Source of the DNA: Streptomyces sp. ISL-100 | Lineage (GTDB): Bacteria > Actinomycetota > Actinomycetes > Streptomycetales > Streptomycetaceae | Reading direction: 5' to 3' | DNA length: 33,655 nucleotides | NCBI RefSeq assembly: GCF_018614615.1 | Contig: NZ_JAGGOK010000083.1 | Location: 1-33,655, forward strand | Shown: positions 1-7,364 of the stretch, one piece after another | Numbering within the stretch: position 1 is the stretch's first letter | Layout of the letters: every line of letters starts with the position of its first letter | The notes under the pieces: model-generated | The model's input: only the letters and a program-made list of their open reading frames with translations | Told to the model about the DNA's origin: nothing | Database searches by the model: none | Program-made: the position numbers and the translations under genes

Positions 1-180
1 ATGGGCGGCTCCAACCACCCCGACCACACGGTGCTCGCCCGGAAACTCCAGGACTACCTGCGGTGGCGCAACGCCAATGCCCGTCACCCCGACGTCCTGT
101 CCGCCCAACGCCGTGAACGTGCCAGAGTCCGCAGCGAACGCCAGCAACGCTGGGGCCGCCCACGACTCAAAGCCGCCTGA
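1..180 (+). pseudogene. C-terminal fragment of an IS630-type DDE transposase
   Basis: Frame 1 is open from the first base to TGA at 178-180 and gives about 59 residues rich in Arg, including the stretches NHPDHTVLAR and YLRWRNANARHPDVL. From memory of the family, this is the tail of Streptomyces IS630-like transposases, following the last catalytic acidic residue; the DDE catalytic core would lie upstream. The ATG at base 1 is simply an internal methionine, and the window edge cuts the gene, so it may be complete outside the window. It marks the left edge of a mobile, lower-G+C region shared with the broken recombinase at 1555-2215. A separate IS630 N-terminal piece lies at 24782-25087; the two need not belong to the same element. 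Confidence 0.65.
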
Positions 181-485
181 TCAAACCCGGCGAACGTTCG
201 TGGCCAACGCACTAGCTGACTTGGGGGGCGGGTCTTTAGGACCCCATACCTACACCCTAACCAGGTGCCAGGTCCTCCCTGTCGGGTCCCCACACCGGCG
301 CCCCCCTCGCGTGCCCCGCCAAGACATTACCAAAATTACCACTCCTCACATTTCCCTCTAAGGGCGATACTTGCGTATTTGAATGCCGATCTTCTACTTA
401 AAGGAAAGTTGATACCCATCGGGTGCAATCTTCGGAGAATTGCAAGCGACCCCCTAAGGGTTCACCGCATAAATCGAACATCTCA
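181..485. other. Gene-free, lower-G+C intergenic stretch
   Basis: I see no credible reading frame here on either strand. The short open frames lack a ribosome site and the G/C third-position bias of neighbouring genes. The DNA is visibly richer in A and T than the rest of the window, for example around 340-480, which fits imported DNA. A short inverted repeat (TGCAAT ... ATTGCA) lies at about 423-443. Confidence 0.5.
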
Positions 486-515
486 TTGACACTCGAAGAT
501 CAGTCTGCCTATTGC
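486..515 (+). promoter_or_regulatory. Candidate promoter for the secreted-protein gene at 599
   Basis: A perfect -35 hexamer TTGACA at 486-491 is followed, after 18 bases, by TATTGC at 510-515, a reasonable -10. It would give a leader of about 75 bases before the ATG at 599. A weaker alternative is TTGGGG at 526-531 with TAAAGT at 550-555. Assigned by inspection only. Confidence 0.35.
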
Positions 516-598
516 CTAAGTGACCTTGGGGGAAGGTTTCCGGTTCAAATAAAGTCGCAGCCTTCCCTCGATTTATCCAGCGGAAGGAAACGACGGGG

Positions 599-1042
599 AT
601 GTTTCATTTGGGCAGCCGGCGCATGCGCCGTGGCGCCGTTATCGTCGGTGCAACGGTAACTGCATCAGTCGTGCTCGCAGGCCAAGCATTCGCATGGGGT
701 GGCGACTGGAACGGAGCGGGCGGTGGAGGCGGCGGGACTATCACCTTCCACAGTTCCAAAAAGGCGACGATCGATTTCACGATCGTCGACACGCAGAAGG
801 ATGGCTGGTGAACTCAAACCGACCTGGAGCTGGATCGCCCCGGGTGGACTGATGTCCCCGTCTCTGGAAGCTCAAAGGGTCGCGCCTGCGGTCACCAGGT
901 GGGTGTCCACTGGAAGCGCGTCGTTGAGACTACGGGTGGAACGAACCTGCGCAGCATCAAGATACATCAGTGCCTGGTTCACTCGGACGGTAGCGGTAAG
1001 ACCTGTCAGCAAATGAAGCGGGTATATAACCCGAGGTATTAG
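599..1042 (+). pseudogene. Secreted small protein gene interrupted by an in-frame TGA
   Basis: ATG at 599 follows a GGAAGGAAA purine tract. Residues 1-32 form a Sec signal peptide: an Arg-rich start, a hydrophobic core, and a likely cleavage after GQAFA. The mature part begins WGGDW and has a Gly run. Codon 71 is TGA (809-811), right after a Trp codon. The same frame then stays open for another 76 codons to TAG at 1040-1042. The downstream part reads like the rest of the same protein: it has three cysteines (GRACGHQ, IHQCLVH, KTCQQ) and a terminator follows it. Without the stop the product would be about 147 residues. I do not recognise the family. Possibilities are a nonsense mutation (pseudogene), a sequence error such as TGG read as TGA, or leaky readthrough. 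Selenocysteine is unlikely, because nothing suggests a SECIS element. Confidence 0.6.
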
Positions 1043-1052
1043 ACGAGGTTGA

Positions 1053-1098
1053 TGATCTTTGATGCGCCCCCCAAATGAAGGAGGCGCATCAAAGATCA
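1053..1098 (+). terminator. Strong hairpin, probable terminator of the secreted-protein gene
   Basis: The arms at 1053-1068 and 1083-1098 are perfectly complementary over 16 bases (TGATCTTTGATGCGCC and its complement), with a 14-base loop. It begins 11 bases after the TAG at 1042. There is no T-tract, as is common in Streptomyces. Confidence 0.7.
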
Positions 1099-1142
1099 AA
1101 CGAACATCAAAATCTCAACGTACGCGCTCGGGGGTGAGATTA

Positions 1143-1316
1143 ATGCTATCGGCAATATCTTTCGTTGCTTTAGTAATAGTCGCATCAGGTAGTGCGACAG
1201 GCGTCTGGGTCGGTATGCAATTCCGATCCCCCCGCGCTTTTCGACGTGACCGAGAGTTGCTTCGAATCATCGCCCTCGAGCCGGATGCTCTAAGGCACCC
1301 CAGTAAGGTTCCTTAG
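1143..1316 (+). CDS. Small membrane protein, unknown function
   Basis: ATG at 1143 opens a 57-residue frame that begins with a hydrophobic stretch (LSAISFVALVIVASG, residues 2-16) continuing to about residue 25. A charged tail follows (RSPRAFRRDRELLRIIALEPDAL). It looks like a single-pass membrane protein with a cytoplasmic tail. GTG at 1134 or ATG at 1062 are alternative starts, but 1062 lies inside the terminator hairpin. No strong ribosome site decides the start. Codon use is less G+C-biased than chromosomal neighbours, in keeping with the surrounding foreign-looking DNA. It could be a chance frame. Confidence 0.35.
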   Translation: MLSAISFVALVIVASGSATGVWVGMQFRSPRAFRRDRELLRIIALEPDALRHPSKVP

Positions 1317-1379
1317 AGTTGCCACTGAGCCTTTTCCGAGCTGGCGGTGCTGACCTCGAGTTGGACGGTCCTGCGCAAC

Positions 1380-1441
1380 GGCGAAGCTCCTGGTAGGCGG
1401 GTTCTCGACCAGAATCACCCGCGTTCGCCAGGAGCCTCGCC
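1380..1441. repeat. Long imperfect inverted repeat
   Basis: GGCGAAGCTCCTGG at 1380-1393 pairs 13 of 14 with 1428-1441. The interior can pair further (GGCGGGT with ACCCGC, TCT with AGA) around a CGACC loop. It lies between the small membrane ORF and the recombinase remnant. It may be a terminator for either, or a remnant of a mobile-element end. Confidence 0.5.
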
Positions 1442-1485
1442 TGTTTGTCTACACGTCCTCGACAGCTCGGAGGCAGGAGAAGACA

Positions 1486-1526
1486 GCCCCGGTCGTCCGT
1501 CTCCCCCCGTGACGGACGGCCGGGGC
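1486..1526 (-). terminator. Hairpin terminator downstream of the recombinase remnant
   Basis: The arms 1486-1501 and 1511-1526 pair over 16 bases with one G-T pair, around a 9-base loop. On the minus strand the stem is followed by the T-containing stretch TGTCTTCTCC. It lies about 30 bases beyond the stop at 1555. Confidence 0.65.
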
Positions 1527-1554
1527 CTTGTGCTGTCCGGGAGGGTTCCCGGGC

Positions 1555-2215
1555 TCAGTTCAGGTTCATACAGGTTGCGGGCTTGAGGCGCTTCTTGTTG
1601 ACCCAACCCTTCTTGCCCTCCAGCAGTCCGCTGCGGGTGCGGCCTTCCGTCCTTGGCACGGTCGATCATGGAGTCGATGAGTCGGCGTGAGGTGTCATCG
1701 CTGGAGCGGCAGGCATGCGCAACTTCGATGCGCAGAAAAAAGCGGTCATCGGGGTCTGCGAGATCGCGCCGGTTCGCCTGCCCGTGCAGGGTGATGTCGT
1801 GATCGTCCGCGATCTGCAACAGCTCTTCCAAATCGCGCGGTTGCCGCATCAACCGGTCGGGGTGGTAGGTCAAGACGTGACGGACGCGTCCTTCTCCAGC
1901 CTGGGCAAGCAGAGCGTCCCACCCCGGGCGCTTCCGCTTGCGCTGCCATGCCGAACGGTTGTTGTCCACGAAGACCTGGTCCTCGGCAACCCTGAGCCCG
2001 AGACGTTCGGCCACATCGCGGCAGATGCGCTCTTGACGATCTACTCCGGTCTGGTCGTCGTCGTTGACATGGGAGATCCGGCAGTAGATCGCTGCTGATT
2101 CCCCCGTCCAGTCGGAACGGTGCTTCTTAGTCCTCTGCGGCCCGACCGCCTGCTGTGCACGAAGGGCTCGCAGTGAACGGGCACTGGCCTGCTGGTCCTT
2201 GTCGTCTGTCGTCAT
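1555..2215 (-). pseudogene. Broken serine recombinase (resolvase/integrase catalytic domain only)
   Basis: From ATG at 2215 the product carries a serine-recombinase catalytic domain. YCRIS places the nucleophile at about Ser48, followed by GVDRQERICRD, a Gln/Arg-rich segment, and LTYHPDRLMRQPRDLEEL, the usual catalytic-domain region with active-site arginines. The domain ends near DDTSRRLIDSMIDRAKDG (about residue 190). After that, the starting frame becomes an implausible Pro/Gly/Arg tail to 1415. The +1 frame from about 1645 gives a more natural end (RSGLLEGKKGWVNKKRLK to TGA at 1555-1557). Large serine integrases run to 450-600 residues, with a recombinase domain and zinc ribbon. Those are absent, so it is probably inactive. 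It starts 9 bases after the cut-off DUF4291 gene. Confidence 0.75.
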
Positions 2216-2224
2216 GAAAAGAGA

Positions 2225-2392
2225 CTATGAACGCGGCTTGGTCCACGTCATCCGATCCCGCTTCCAGGCAGCGGGGAAGCGGCCGTCGCGCGCGGCCGGG
2301 AGGCCGATTGCGGGGGCGTACGCCTGGTAGACGGTGACGGTGGTGTCCGTGTGCAGCGCGCGTATCTCGCGTATGTCGCGCATCTCGGTCAT
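2225..2392 (-). pseudogene. DUF4291 protein, truncated after 55 codons
   Basis: ATG at 2392 overlaps the stop of the GNAT gene as ATGA, so the two were translationally coupled. The 55 residues include REIRALHTDTTVTVYQAYAP and GRFPAAWKRDRMTWTKP. This matches, from memory, the opening of DUF4291 proteins, which usually run to about 200 residues. Homology stops at the WTKP position, followed by Arg-Ser-stop. A serine-recombinase gene begins 9 bases further on in the same direction, so the break looks like the junction of an inserted element. The remaining two-thirds of the gene is not in the window. Confidence 0.7.
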
Positions 2393-2880
2393 CGGAGAGC
2401 CAAGTGCATGATGTGCAGGCCGACGTAGCCCCGGGTGGGGTGGTTGAACCCTTCCGGGAGCGTCCCGATCACGTCGAAGCCGATCGACTTGTACAGCTTC
2501 ACCGCGTGGATGTTCGTCTCCACGACCGCGTTGAACTGCATCGCCCGGAAACCCGCCTCGCGCGCCCATTCCACGCTGTACTCACAGAGCGCCCGCCCCA
2601 CGCCCTGCCCCGAGTGCTTGGGGTCGACCAGGTAGGTGGCGCTCGCGATGTGGGAGCCATTACCCATGTGGTTACGGTTCATCTTGGCCGTGCCGAGGAC
2701 CGTACCGGCGTCATTGACCGCGACGACCGTACGGTTCGGAGCGGCCAGGAACCACCACTCGCGGCCGTCGTCCTCGCCGAGGTGGAGCGGGTAGGTGAGA
2801 GTCTCGCCCGCGGCAACGATCTCGTGGAAGAACGGCCAGATGGCGGGCCAGTCCTGAGCGGTGGCTTCCCTGATCAACAT
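2389..2880 (-). CDS. GNAT-family N-acetyltransferase
   Basis: The predicted acetyl-CoA-dependent N-acetyltransferase has 163 residues from ATG at 2880 (MLIREATAQDWPAIWPFF). Motif A is visible: the strand SATYLVDP followed by the pyrophosphate-binding loop HSGQGVGRALCEY. The C-terminal strand-helix AMQFNAVVETNIHAVKLYKSIGF is also typical of the fold. An upstream GTG at 2919 would add 13 residues that fit the family less well. Its TGA overlaps the ATG of the DUF4291 stub. The substrate cannot be read from the sequence; relatives acetylate small amines, amino acids or phosphinothricin-like compounds. Confidence 0.85.
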   Translation of the reverse strand: MLIREATAQDWPAIWPFFHEIVAAGETLTYPLHLGEDDGREWWFLAAPNRTVVAVNDAGTVLGTAKMNRNHMGNGSHIASATYLVDPKHSGQGVGRALCEYSVEWAREAGFRAMQFNAVVETNIHAVKLYKSIGFDVIGTLPEGFNHPTRGYVGLHIMHLALR

Positions 2881-2963
2881 CCGGCCAGGATGCCGCTCCA
2901 AAGCGCGGGCCGCCAACACCTTTTCACGGTGATTACCTCGGAGATCAGCTCCAAACGCCGAAA

Positions 2964-2993
2964 GGCCCGTACGGAAACAGTTCCGTACGGGCC
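2964..2993 (-). terminator. Terminator of the inositol operon
   Basis: A 13-bp perfect stem (GGCCCGTACGGAA and its complement) has the 4-base loop ACAG. It lies 18 bases beyond the mmsA stop. On the minus strand it is followed by TTT. It separates the operon from the GNAT gene. Confidence 0.85.
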
Positions 2994-3011
2994 CAGGAGG
3001 CGTCCGGTGGA

Positions 3012-4511
3012 TCAGTGGTTGCGCGGGAAGCCCAGGTCGACGCCTGCCGGGGCGTCTGCCGGGTCCGGCCAGCGGGTCGTGGTGACCTTGCCGCGGGTGT
3101 AGAAGTGGATGCCGTCGTTGCCGTAGATGTGGTGGTCGCCGAAGAGCGAGTCCTTCCAGCCACCGAAGGAGTGGTAGCCGACCGGCACCGGAATCGGCAC
3201 GTTCACGCCGACCATGCCGGCCTCGATCTCCAGCTGGAAGCGCCGCGCCGCGCCGCCGTCGCGGGTGAAGATCGCGGTGCCGTTGCCGAAGGGCGACGCG
3301 TTCATGAGGGCCACGCCCTCTTCGTATGTGTCGACGCGCAGGACGCAGAGGACCGGGCCGAAGATCTCGTCGCGGTAGGCGTCCGAGTCGGTGGAGACCT
3401 CGTCGAGGAGCGACAGGCCGATCCAGTGACCGTTCTCGAAGCCCTCGACCGTGTGGCCCGTGCCGTCCAGGACGACCTTGGCTCCCTGGGCCACGGCGCC
3501 CGTGACGTACGAGGCGACCTTGTCGCGGTGGGCTGCGGTGATCAGCGGGCCCATCTCGGACGTCGGGTCGTTGCCGGGGCCGATCTTGATCTTCTCGGCG
3601 CGCTCGCGGATCTTGTCGACCAGCTCGTCACCGATCGCGCCGACCGCCACCACCGCCGAGATCGCCATGCAGCGCTCACCCGCCGAGCCGTACGCCGCCG
3701 AGACCGCAGCGTCGGCGGCCGCGTCCAGGTCGGCGTCCGGCAGCACCAGCATGTGGTTCTTCGCGCCGCCGAGCGCCTGGACGCGCTTGCCGTTCGCGGA
3801 GGCGGTCTGGTGGATGTAGCGGGCGATCGGGGTCGAGCCGACGAAGGAGACCGCCGCGATGTCCGGGTGGTTGAGAAGCCCGTCTACCGCGACCTTGTCG
3901 CCGTGCAGGACGTTCAGTACGCCGTCGGGCAGCCCCGCCTCCGACGCCAGTTCCGCGAGCCGCACGGAGGCCGACGGGTCCTTCTCGCTCGGCTTCAGTA
4001 CGAACGTGTTGCCGCACGCGATGGCCAGCGGGAACATCCACATCGGCACCATGGCCGGGAAGTTGAACGGTGTGATGCCGGCCACGACGCCGATCGACTG
4101 GCGGATCGAGGAGACGTCGACACGGTTCGATACCTGCGTCGACAGCTCCCCCTTGAGCTGCGTCGTAATGCCGCACGCCAGCTCGACGATCTCCAGACCA
4201 CGCGCGACCTCACCCAGCGCGTCCGAGTGGACCTTGCCGTGCTCGGCGGTGATCAGCGCGGCGATCTCGTCGCGGTGGGCGTCCAGCAGCGCGCGGTAGC
4301 GGAAGAGGATCGTGGTGCGCGCCGCGAGGGAGGAGGTGCCCCACGTCGCGTACGCGGCCTTCGCCGCCGCGACGGCGGCGTCTACCTCCTCCACCGAGGC
4401 GAGCGCGACCTGCGTGGTCACCTCACCGGTGGCCGGGTCGGTGACCGGGCCCCAGTTGCCCGACGCGCCCTCGACGGTCTTGCCGCCGATGAAGTGGTTG
4501 ACGGTCTTCAT
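3012..4511 (-). CDS. mmsA: CoA-acylating malonate/methylmalonate-semialdehyde dehydrogenase
   Basis: The protein has 499 residues, from ATG at 4511 after AAGGAG eight bases away. It belongs to the aldehyde dehydrogenase superfamily. It shows the NAD-site stretch ITPFNFPAMVPMWMFP, the LKPSEKDP segment, and the catalytic cysteine about residue 281 in GSAGERCMAI. The ending FTRGK/FYTRGK is usual in MmsA/IolA. The family converts malonate semialdehyde to acetyl-CoA (inositol pathway) or methylmalonate semialdehyde to propionyl-CoA (valine), with NAD and CoA. As last gene of the iolC-aldolase-iolB-iolD operon, 31 bases behind iolD, its likely role is the final inositol step (IolA). A role in valine breakdown is possible too. 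The longer open frame to 4754 overlaps iolD and is rejected. Confidence 0.93.
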   Translation of the reverse strand: MKTVNHFIGGKTVEGASGNWGPVTDPATGEVTTQVALASVEEVDAAVAAAKAAYATWGTSSLAARTTILFRYRALLDAHRDEIAALITAEHGKVHSDALGEVARGLEIVELACGITTQLKGELSTQVSNRVDVSSIRQSIGVVAGITPFNFPAMVPMWMFPLAIACGNTFVLKPSEKDPSASVRLAELASEAGLPDGVLNVLHGDKVAVDGLLNHPDIAAVSFVGSTPIARYIHQTASANGKRVQALGGAKNHMLVLPDADLDAAADAAVSAAYGSAGERCMAISAVVAVGAIGDELVDKIRERAEKIKIGPGNDPTSEMGPLITAAHRDKVASYVTGAVAQGAKVVLDGTGHTVEGFENGHWIGLSLLDEVSTDSDAYRDEIFGPVLCVLRVDTYEEGVALMNASPFGNGTAIFTRDGGAARRFQLEIEAGMVGVNVPIPVPVGYHSFGGWKDSLFGDHHIYGNDGIHFYTRGKVTTTRWPDPADAPAGVDLGFPRNH

Positions 4512-4542
4512 CCCAGAACTCCTTGTATTGCAGTGGGGTCGG

Positions 4543-6423
4543 TCAGAGATGGCGGCGTCGCGCAGCGGCTTGACGGTCGTACTCCTCCCGGGCCTTGACC
4601 GTCGACGGGCGGGTCGCGGTCTCGGCCACGGGAACATCCCACCACGCCTGGGCGGCAGGCGCGCCCGACACAGTGTCGGGCGTTCGCGTCTCGACGTAGA
4701 CACATGTGGGGCGGTCGGACCGGCGCGCCTCCGCCAGAGCTTCCCGCAGGTCACGCACGGTCTTGGCGCGGATGACGTACATCCCGAGCGAGCCGGCGTT
4801 CGCGGCCAGATCCACCGGGAGCGGCGCGCCGGTGTACGTGCCGTCGGGCTCCCGGAAGCGGTACGCCGTACCGAAGCGCTCGGCGCCCACGGACTCGGAG
4901 AGGCCGCCGATGGAGGCGTAACCGTGGTTCTGGAGGATGACGACCTTGATGGGGAGGCGCTCCTGCACGGCGGTGACGATTTCGGTGGGATTCATCAGGT
5001 ACGTACCGTCGCCGACCAGCGCCCACACCGGGCGGCCGGGCGCGGCGAGCTGGACGCCGATGGCGGCGGGGATCTCGTAGCCCATGCAGGAGTAGCCGTA
5101 CTCGACGTGGTACTGGTCGCGGGAGCGGGTCCGCCACAGTTTGTGCAGGTCACCGGGGAGGGAGCCGGCCGCGTTGATGAGGATGTCGTCGTGGGTGACG
5201 AGGCTGTCCAGTACGCCGAGGACCTGGACCTGAGTGGGCCGGTCGTCCCCGTCGGGCGCGGCGTACGCGGCGGTGACGCGGTACTCCCAGCGCGCCTTGG
5301 CCTCGCGGTATTCGGTGACGTAGGCGTCGGGGACGCGGTGGCCGGCGAGAGCGTGCTTGAAGGACTGGAGTGCTACGCGCGCGTCGCCGACCACCTGCTG
5401 GGCGCCCATCTTGTGGGCGTCGAAGCCGGTGATGTTGAGGTTGACGAAGCGGACGTCCGGGTTCTGGAAGAGGGTCGCGGAGGCCGTGGTGAAGTCGGAG
5501 TAGCGGGTGCCCACGCCGATCACGAGGTCGGCGCTGCGGGCCAGCTCGTCGGCGGTGGCCGTGCCCGTGTGCCCGATGCCGCCGACGTCCGCCGGGTGGT
5601 CGTACGGGAGCGATCCCTTGCCCGCCTGGGTGGAGGCGACGGGGGTGCCGGTCGCCTCCGCGAAGGCTTCCAGGGCCTGCTCGGCGCCGCTGTGGTGGAC
5701 TCCGCCGCCCGCGATCAGGAGGGGGCGACGGGCGGCGCGGAAGGCCTCCACTGCCGCGAAGAGTTCACGCTGGTCCGGCTCCGGGGCCCGTACCTGCCAG
5801 ACGCGCTCCGCGAAGAACTCCTCCGGCCAGTCGTACGCCTCCGCTTGCACATCCTGCGGCAGCGCGAGCGTCACAGCGCCCGTCGCGGCCGGGTCGGCGA
5901 GGACCCGCATGGCCGCGAGCGCCGCCGGGATCAGGGCCTCGGGGCGGGTGACCCGGTCGAAGTACCTGGAGACCGGGCGCAGACAGTCGTTGACGGACAC
6001 ATCACCGGCGTACGGAACTTCCAGTTGCTGGAGTACGGGGTCGGCCGGCCGGGTCGCGAACGTATCGCCGGGGAGGAGCAGGACCGGGAGGTGGTTGATG
6101 GTCGCGAGGGCGGCGCCGGTGACGAGGTTGGTGGCGCCGGGGCCGATGGAGGTGGTGACGGCGTGCGCGGAGAGGCGGTTGCTCTGGCGGGCGTAGCCGA
6201 CGGCCGCATGCACCATGGCCTGCTCGTTGCGGCCCTGGTAGTACGGCATGTCCTCCGAGCCGGGTTCGAGGAGCGCCTGGCCGATGCCGGCGACGTTGCC
6301 GTGGCCGAAAATGCCCCAGGTGCCGGCGATCAGGCGGTGGCGGGTGCCGTCGCCGCGCTCGGTGTACTGGCGGGCGAGGAAGGCTACCAGCGCCTGTGCG
6401 GTGGTCAGTCGGCGGGTGGTCAC
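4543..6423 (-). CDS. iolD: 3D-(3,5/4)-trihydroxycyclohexane-1,2-dione hydrolase
   Basis: The 626-residue enzyme belongs to the thiamine-diphosphate-dependent acetolactate-synthase-like family. It opens the ring of the diketone made from 2-keto-myo-inositol, giving 5-deoxy-D-glucuronate. Visible features: a helical N-terminus; ARQYTERGDGTRHRLIAGTWGIFGHGNVAG with family-specific spacing; the ThDP-partner region NEQAMVHAAVGYARQ; the central Rossmann-like domain; and the ThDP/Mg site GDGTYLMNPTEI followed by QNHGYASIGGLSESVG near residue 500. It starts with GTG at 6423, overlapping the iolB stop as GTGA. Length and motifs match IolD rather than acetolactate synthase. Confidence 0.95.
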   Translation of the reverse strand: MTTRRLTTAQALVAFLARQYTERGDGTRHRLIAGTWGIFGHGNVAGIGQALLEPGSEDMPYYQGRNEQAMVHAAVGYARQSNRLSAHAVTTSIGPGATNLVTGAALATINHLPVLLLPGDTFATRPADPVLQQLEVPYAGDVSVNDCLRPVSRYFDRVTRPEALIPAALAAMRVLADPAATGAVTLALPQDVQAEAYDWPEEFFAERVWQVRAPEPDQRELFAAVEAFRAARRPLLIAGGGVHHSGAEQALEAFAEATGTPVASTQAGKGSLPYDHPADVGGIGHTGTATADELARSADLVIGVGTRYSDFTTASATLFQNPDVRFVNLNITGFDAHKMGAQQVVGDARVALQSFKHALAGHRVPDAYVTEYREAKARWEYRVTAAYAAPDGDDRPTQVQVLGVLDSLVTHDDILINAAGSLPGDLHKLWRTRSRDQYHVEYGYSCMGYEIPAAIGVQLAAPGRPVWALVGDGTYLMNPTEIVTAVQERLPIKVVILQNHGYASIGGLSESVGAERFGTAYRFREPDGTYTGAPLPVDLAANAGSLGMYVIRAKTVRDLREALAEARRSDRPTCVYVETRTPDTVSGAPAAQAWWDVPVAETATRPSTVKAREEYDRQAAARRRHL

Positions 6424-7337
6424 TGCGCCAGCTCCTCGGGTCCGTACAACGGCAGTCGGGGGTCAACAGGCTGCGAAGGCCAGGTGTCGCGGATCCAGCC
6501 GTGGTCGGGGTGGTCGCGAATCAGCCACTCCCGCTCCTCGCCGGACCCCGGACCGGCCATCACATTGAGGTAGTAGAGGGTGTGGCCGGGCGCGGCGATG
6601 GACGGGCCGTGCCAGCCGTCGGGGATGAGAACGGCGTCGCCGGTGCGGACTTCGGCGAGGACGTCCGTACCTCCGGGGCGGGACGGCGAGACGCGATGAT
6701 AGCCGAGGCCGCTGTCCCGGCCGTCCCCCTCTGTCTCTTCTGTCTCGAAGTAGTAGATCTCTTCGAGCTCGGATTCGACACCGGGGTGGTGCTCGTCGTG
6801 TTTGTGGGGCGGGTACGACGACCAGTTGCCGCCGGGGGTGAGGACTTCGACAGCGATGAGCCGGTCGCACTCGAATACGCCCGCCGCCGCGAAGTTGTTG
6901 ACCTGGCGCGAGCAGTTGCCGGTGCCGCGCAGTTCGACGGGTACCTCCGGCGCGGGGCCGTAGCGCGCGGAAAGTCGTCGCTCGCACCTCGCTCCTGCCA
7001 GGGCGAAGCGGCCTCCGGCGCCGGAGGAGATCCGGGCGTGGGCATCGCGGGGTACGTAGGCGAAGTCCGTCACTGAGGTGAACACGCTTTTCCTGCCCAG
7101 CAGTTCGAAGCTCTCGCCTTCCACGTCGACCGTACAGCCGCCGCTCAGCGGCAGCACGATCCACTCACTGTCACCGGCCGCGAGCGGGTGCGAGCCGCCG
7201 GGCGGCAGCTCCAGCACGCGCAGGCTCGAATAACCCCAGTCGGCCCGCTTGGGGTCGATGTCCAGGGCGTACGGACCCTGCGCGGCGGCTCCCGCCCGTA
7301 GAACCCGTGGAACATGCGTGTCATCGTTGTCCGTCAT
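6420..7337 (-). CDS. iolB: 5-deoxy-glucuronate isomerase
   Basis: The 305-residue double cupin isomerises 5-deoxy-D-glucuronate to 2-deoxy-5-keto-D-gluconate. The metal-binding cluster is visible in the second cupin: YPPHKHDEHHPGVESELEEIYYF supplies His and Glu ligands, with a later His in DGWHGPSIAAPGHTLYYLN. ATG at 7337 follows GGGAG at the usual distance. Its TGA overlaps the iolD start. The 27-base gap to the aldolase gene upstream is the only non-overlapping join in the first four genes of the operon. Confidence 0.95.
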   Translation of the reverse strand: MTDNDDTHVPRVLRAGAAAQGPYALDIDPKRADWGYSSLRVLELPPGGSHPLAAGDSEWIVLPLSGGCTVDVEGESFELLGRKSVFTSVTDFAYVPRDAHARISSGAGGRFALAGARCERRLSARYGPAPEVPVELRGTGNCSRQVNNFAAAGVFECDRLIAVEVLTPGGNWSSYPPHKHDEHHPGVESELEEIYYFETEETEGDGRDSGLGYHRVSPSRPGGTDVLAEVRTGDAVLIPDGWHGPSIAAPGHTLYYLNVMAGPGSGEEREWLIRDHPDHGWIRDTWPSQPVDPRLPLYGPEELAQ

Positions 7338-7364
7338 GCCGTCTCCCTACCCCTCACCCTCGCG

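Noticed and set aside
809..811. TGA as a selenocysteine codon
   Set aside because: No stem-loop immediately downstream could be seen, and no reason in the protein family to expect selenocysteine. A mutation or sequence error is simpler.
1415..1554. Recombinase reading frame continuing to 1415
   Set aside because: The last 47 codons pass through the terminator hairpin and are Pro/Gly/Arg-rich. The alternative frame ending at 1555 is more natural.
4312..6573. Long open frame on the + strand across iolD
   Set aside because: Antisense shadow of iolD and the start of mmsA. High G+C suppresses stop codons opposite real genes. The product is Arg/Gly/Val-rich with no domain.
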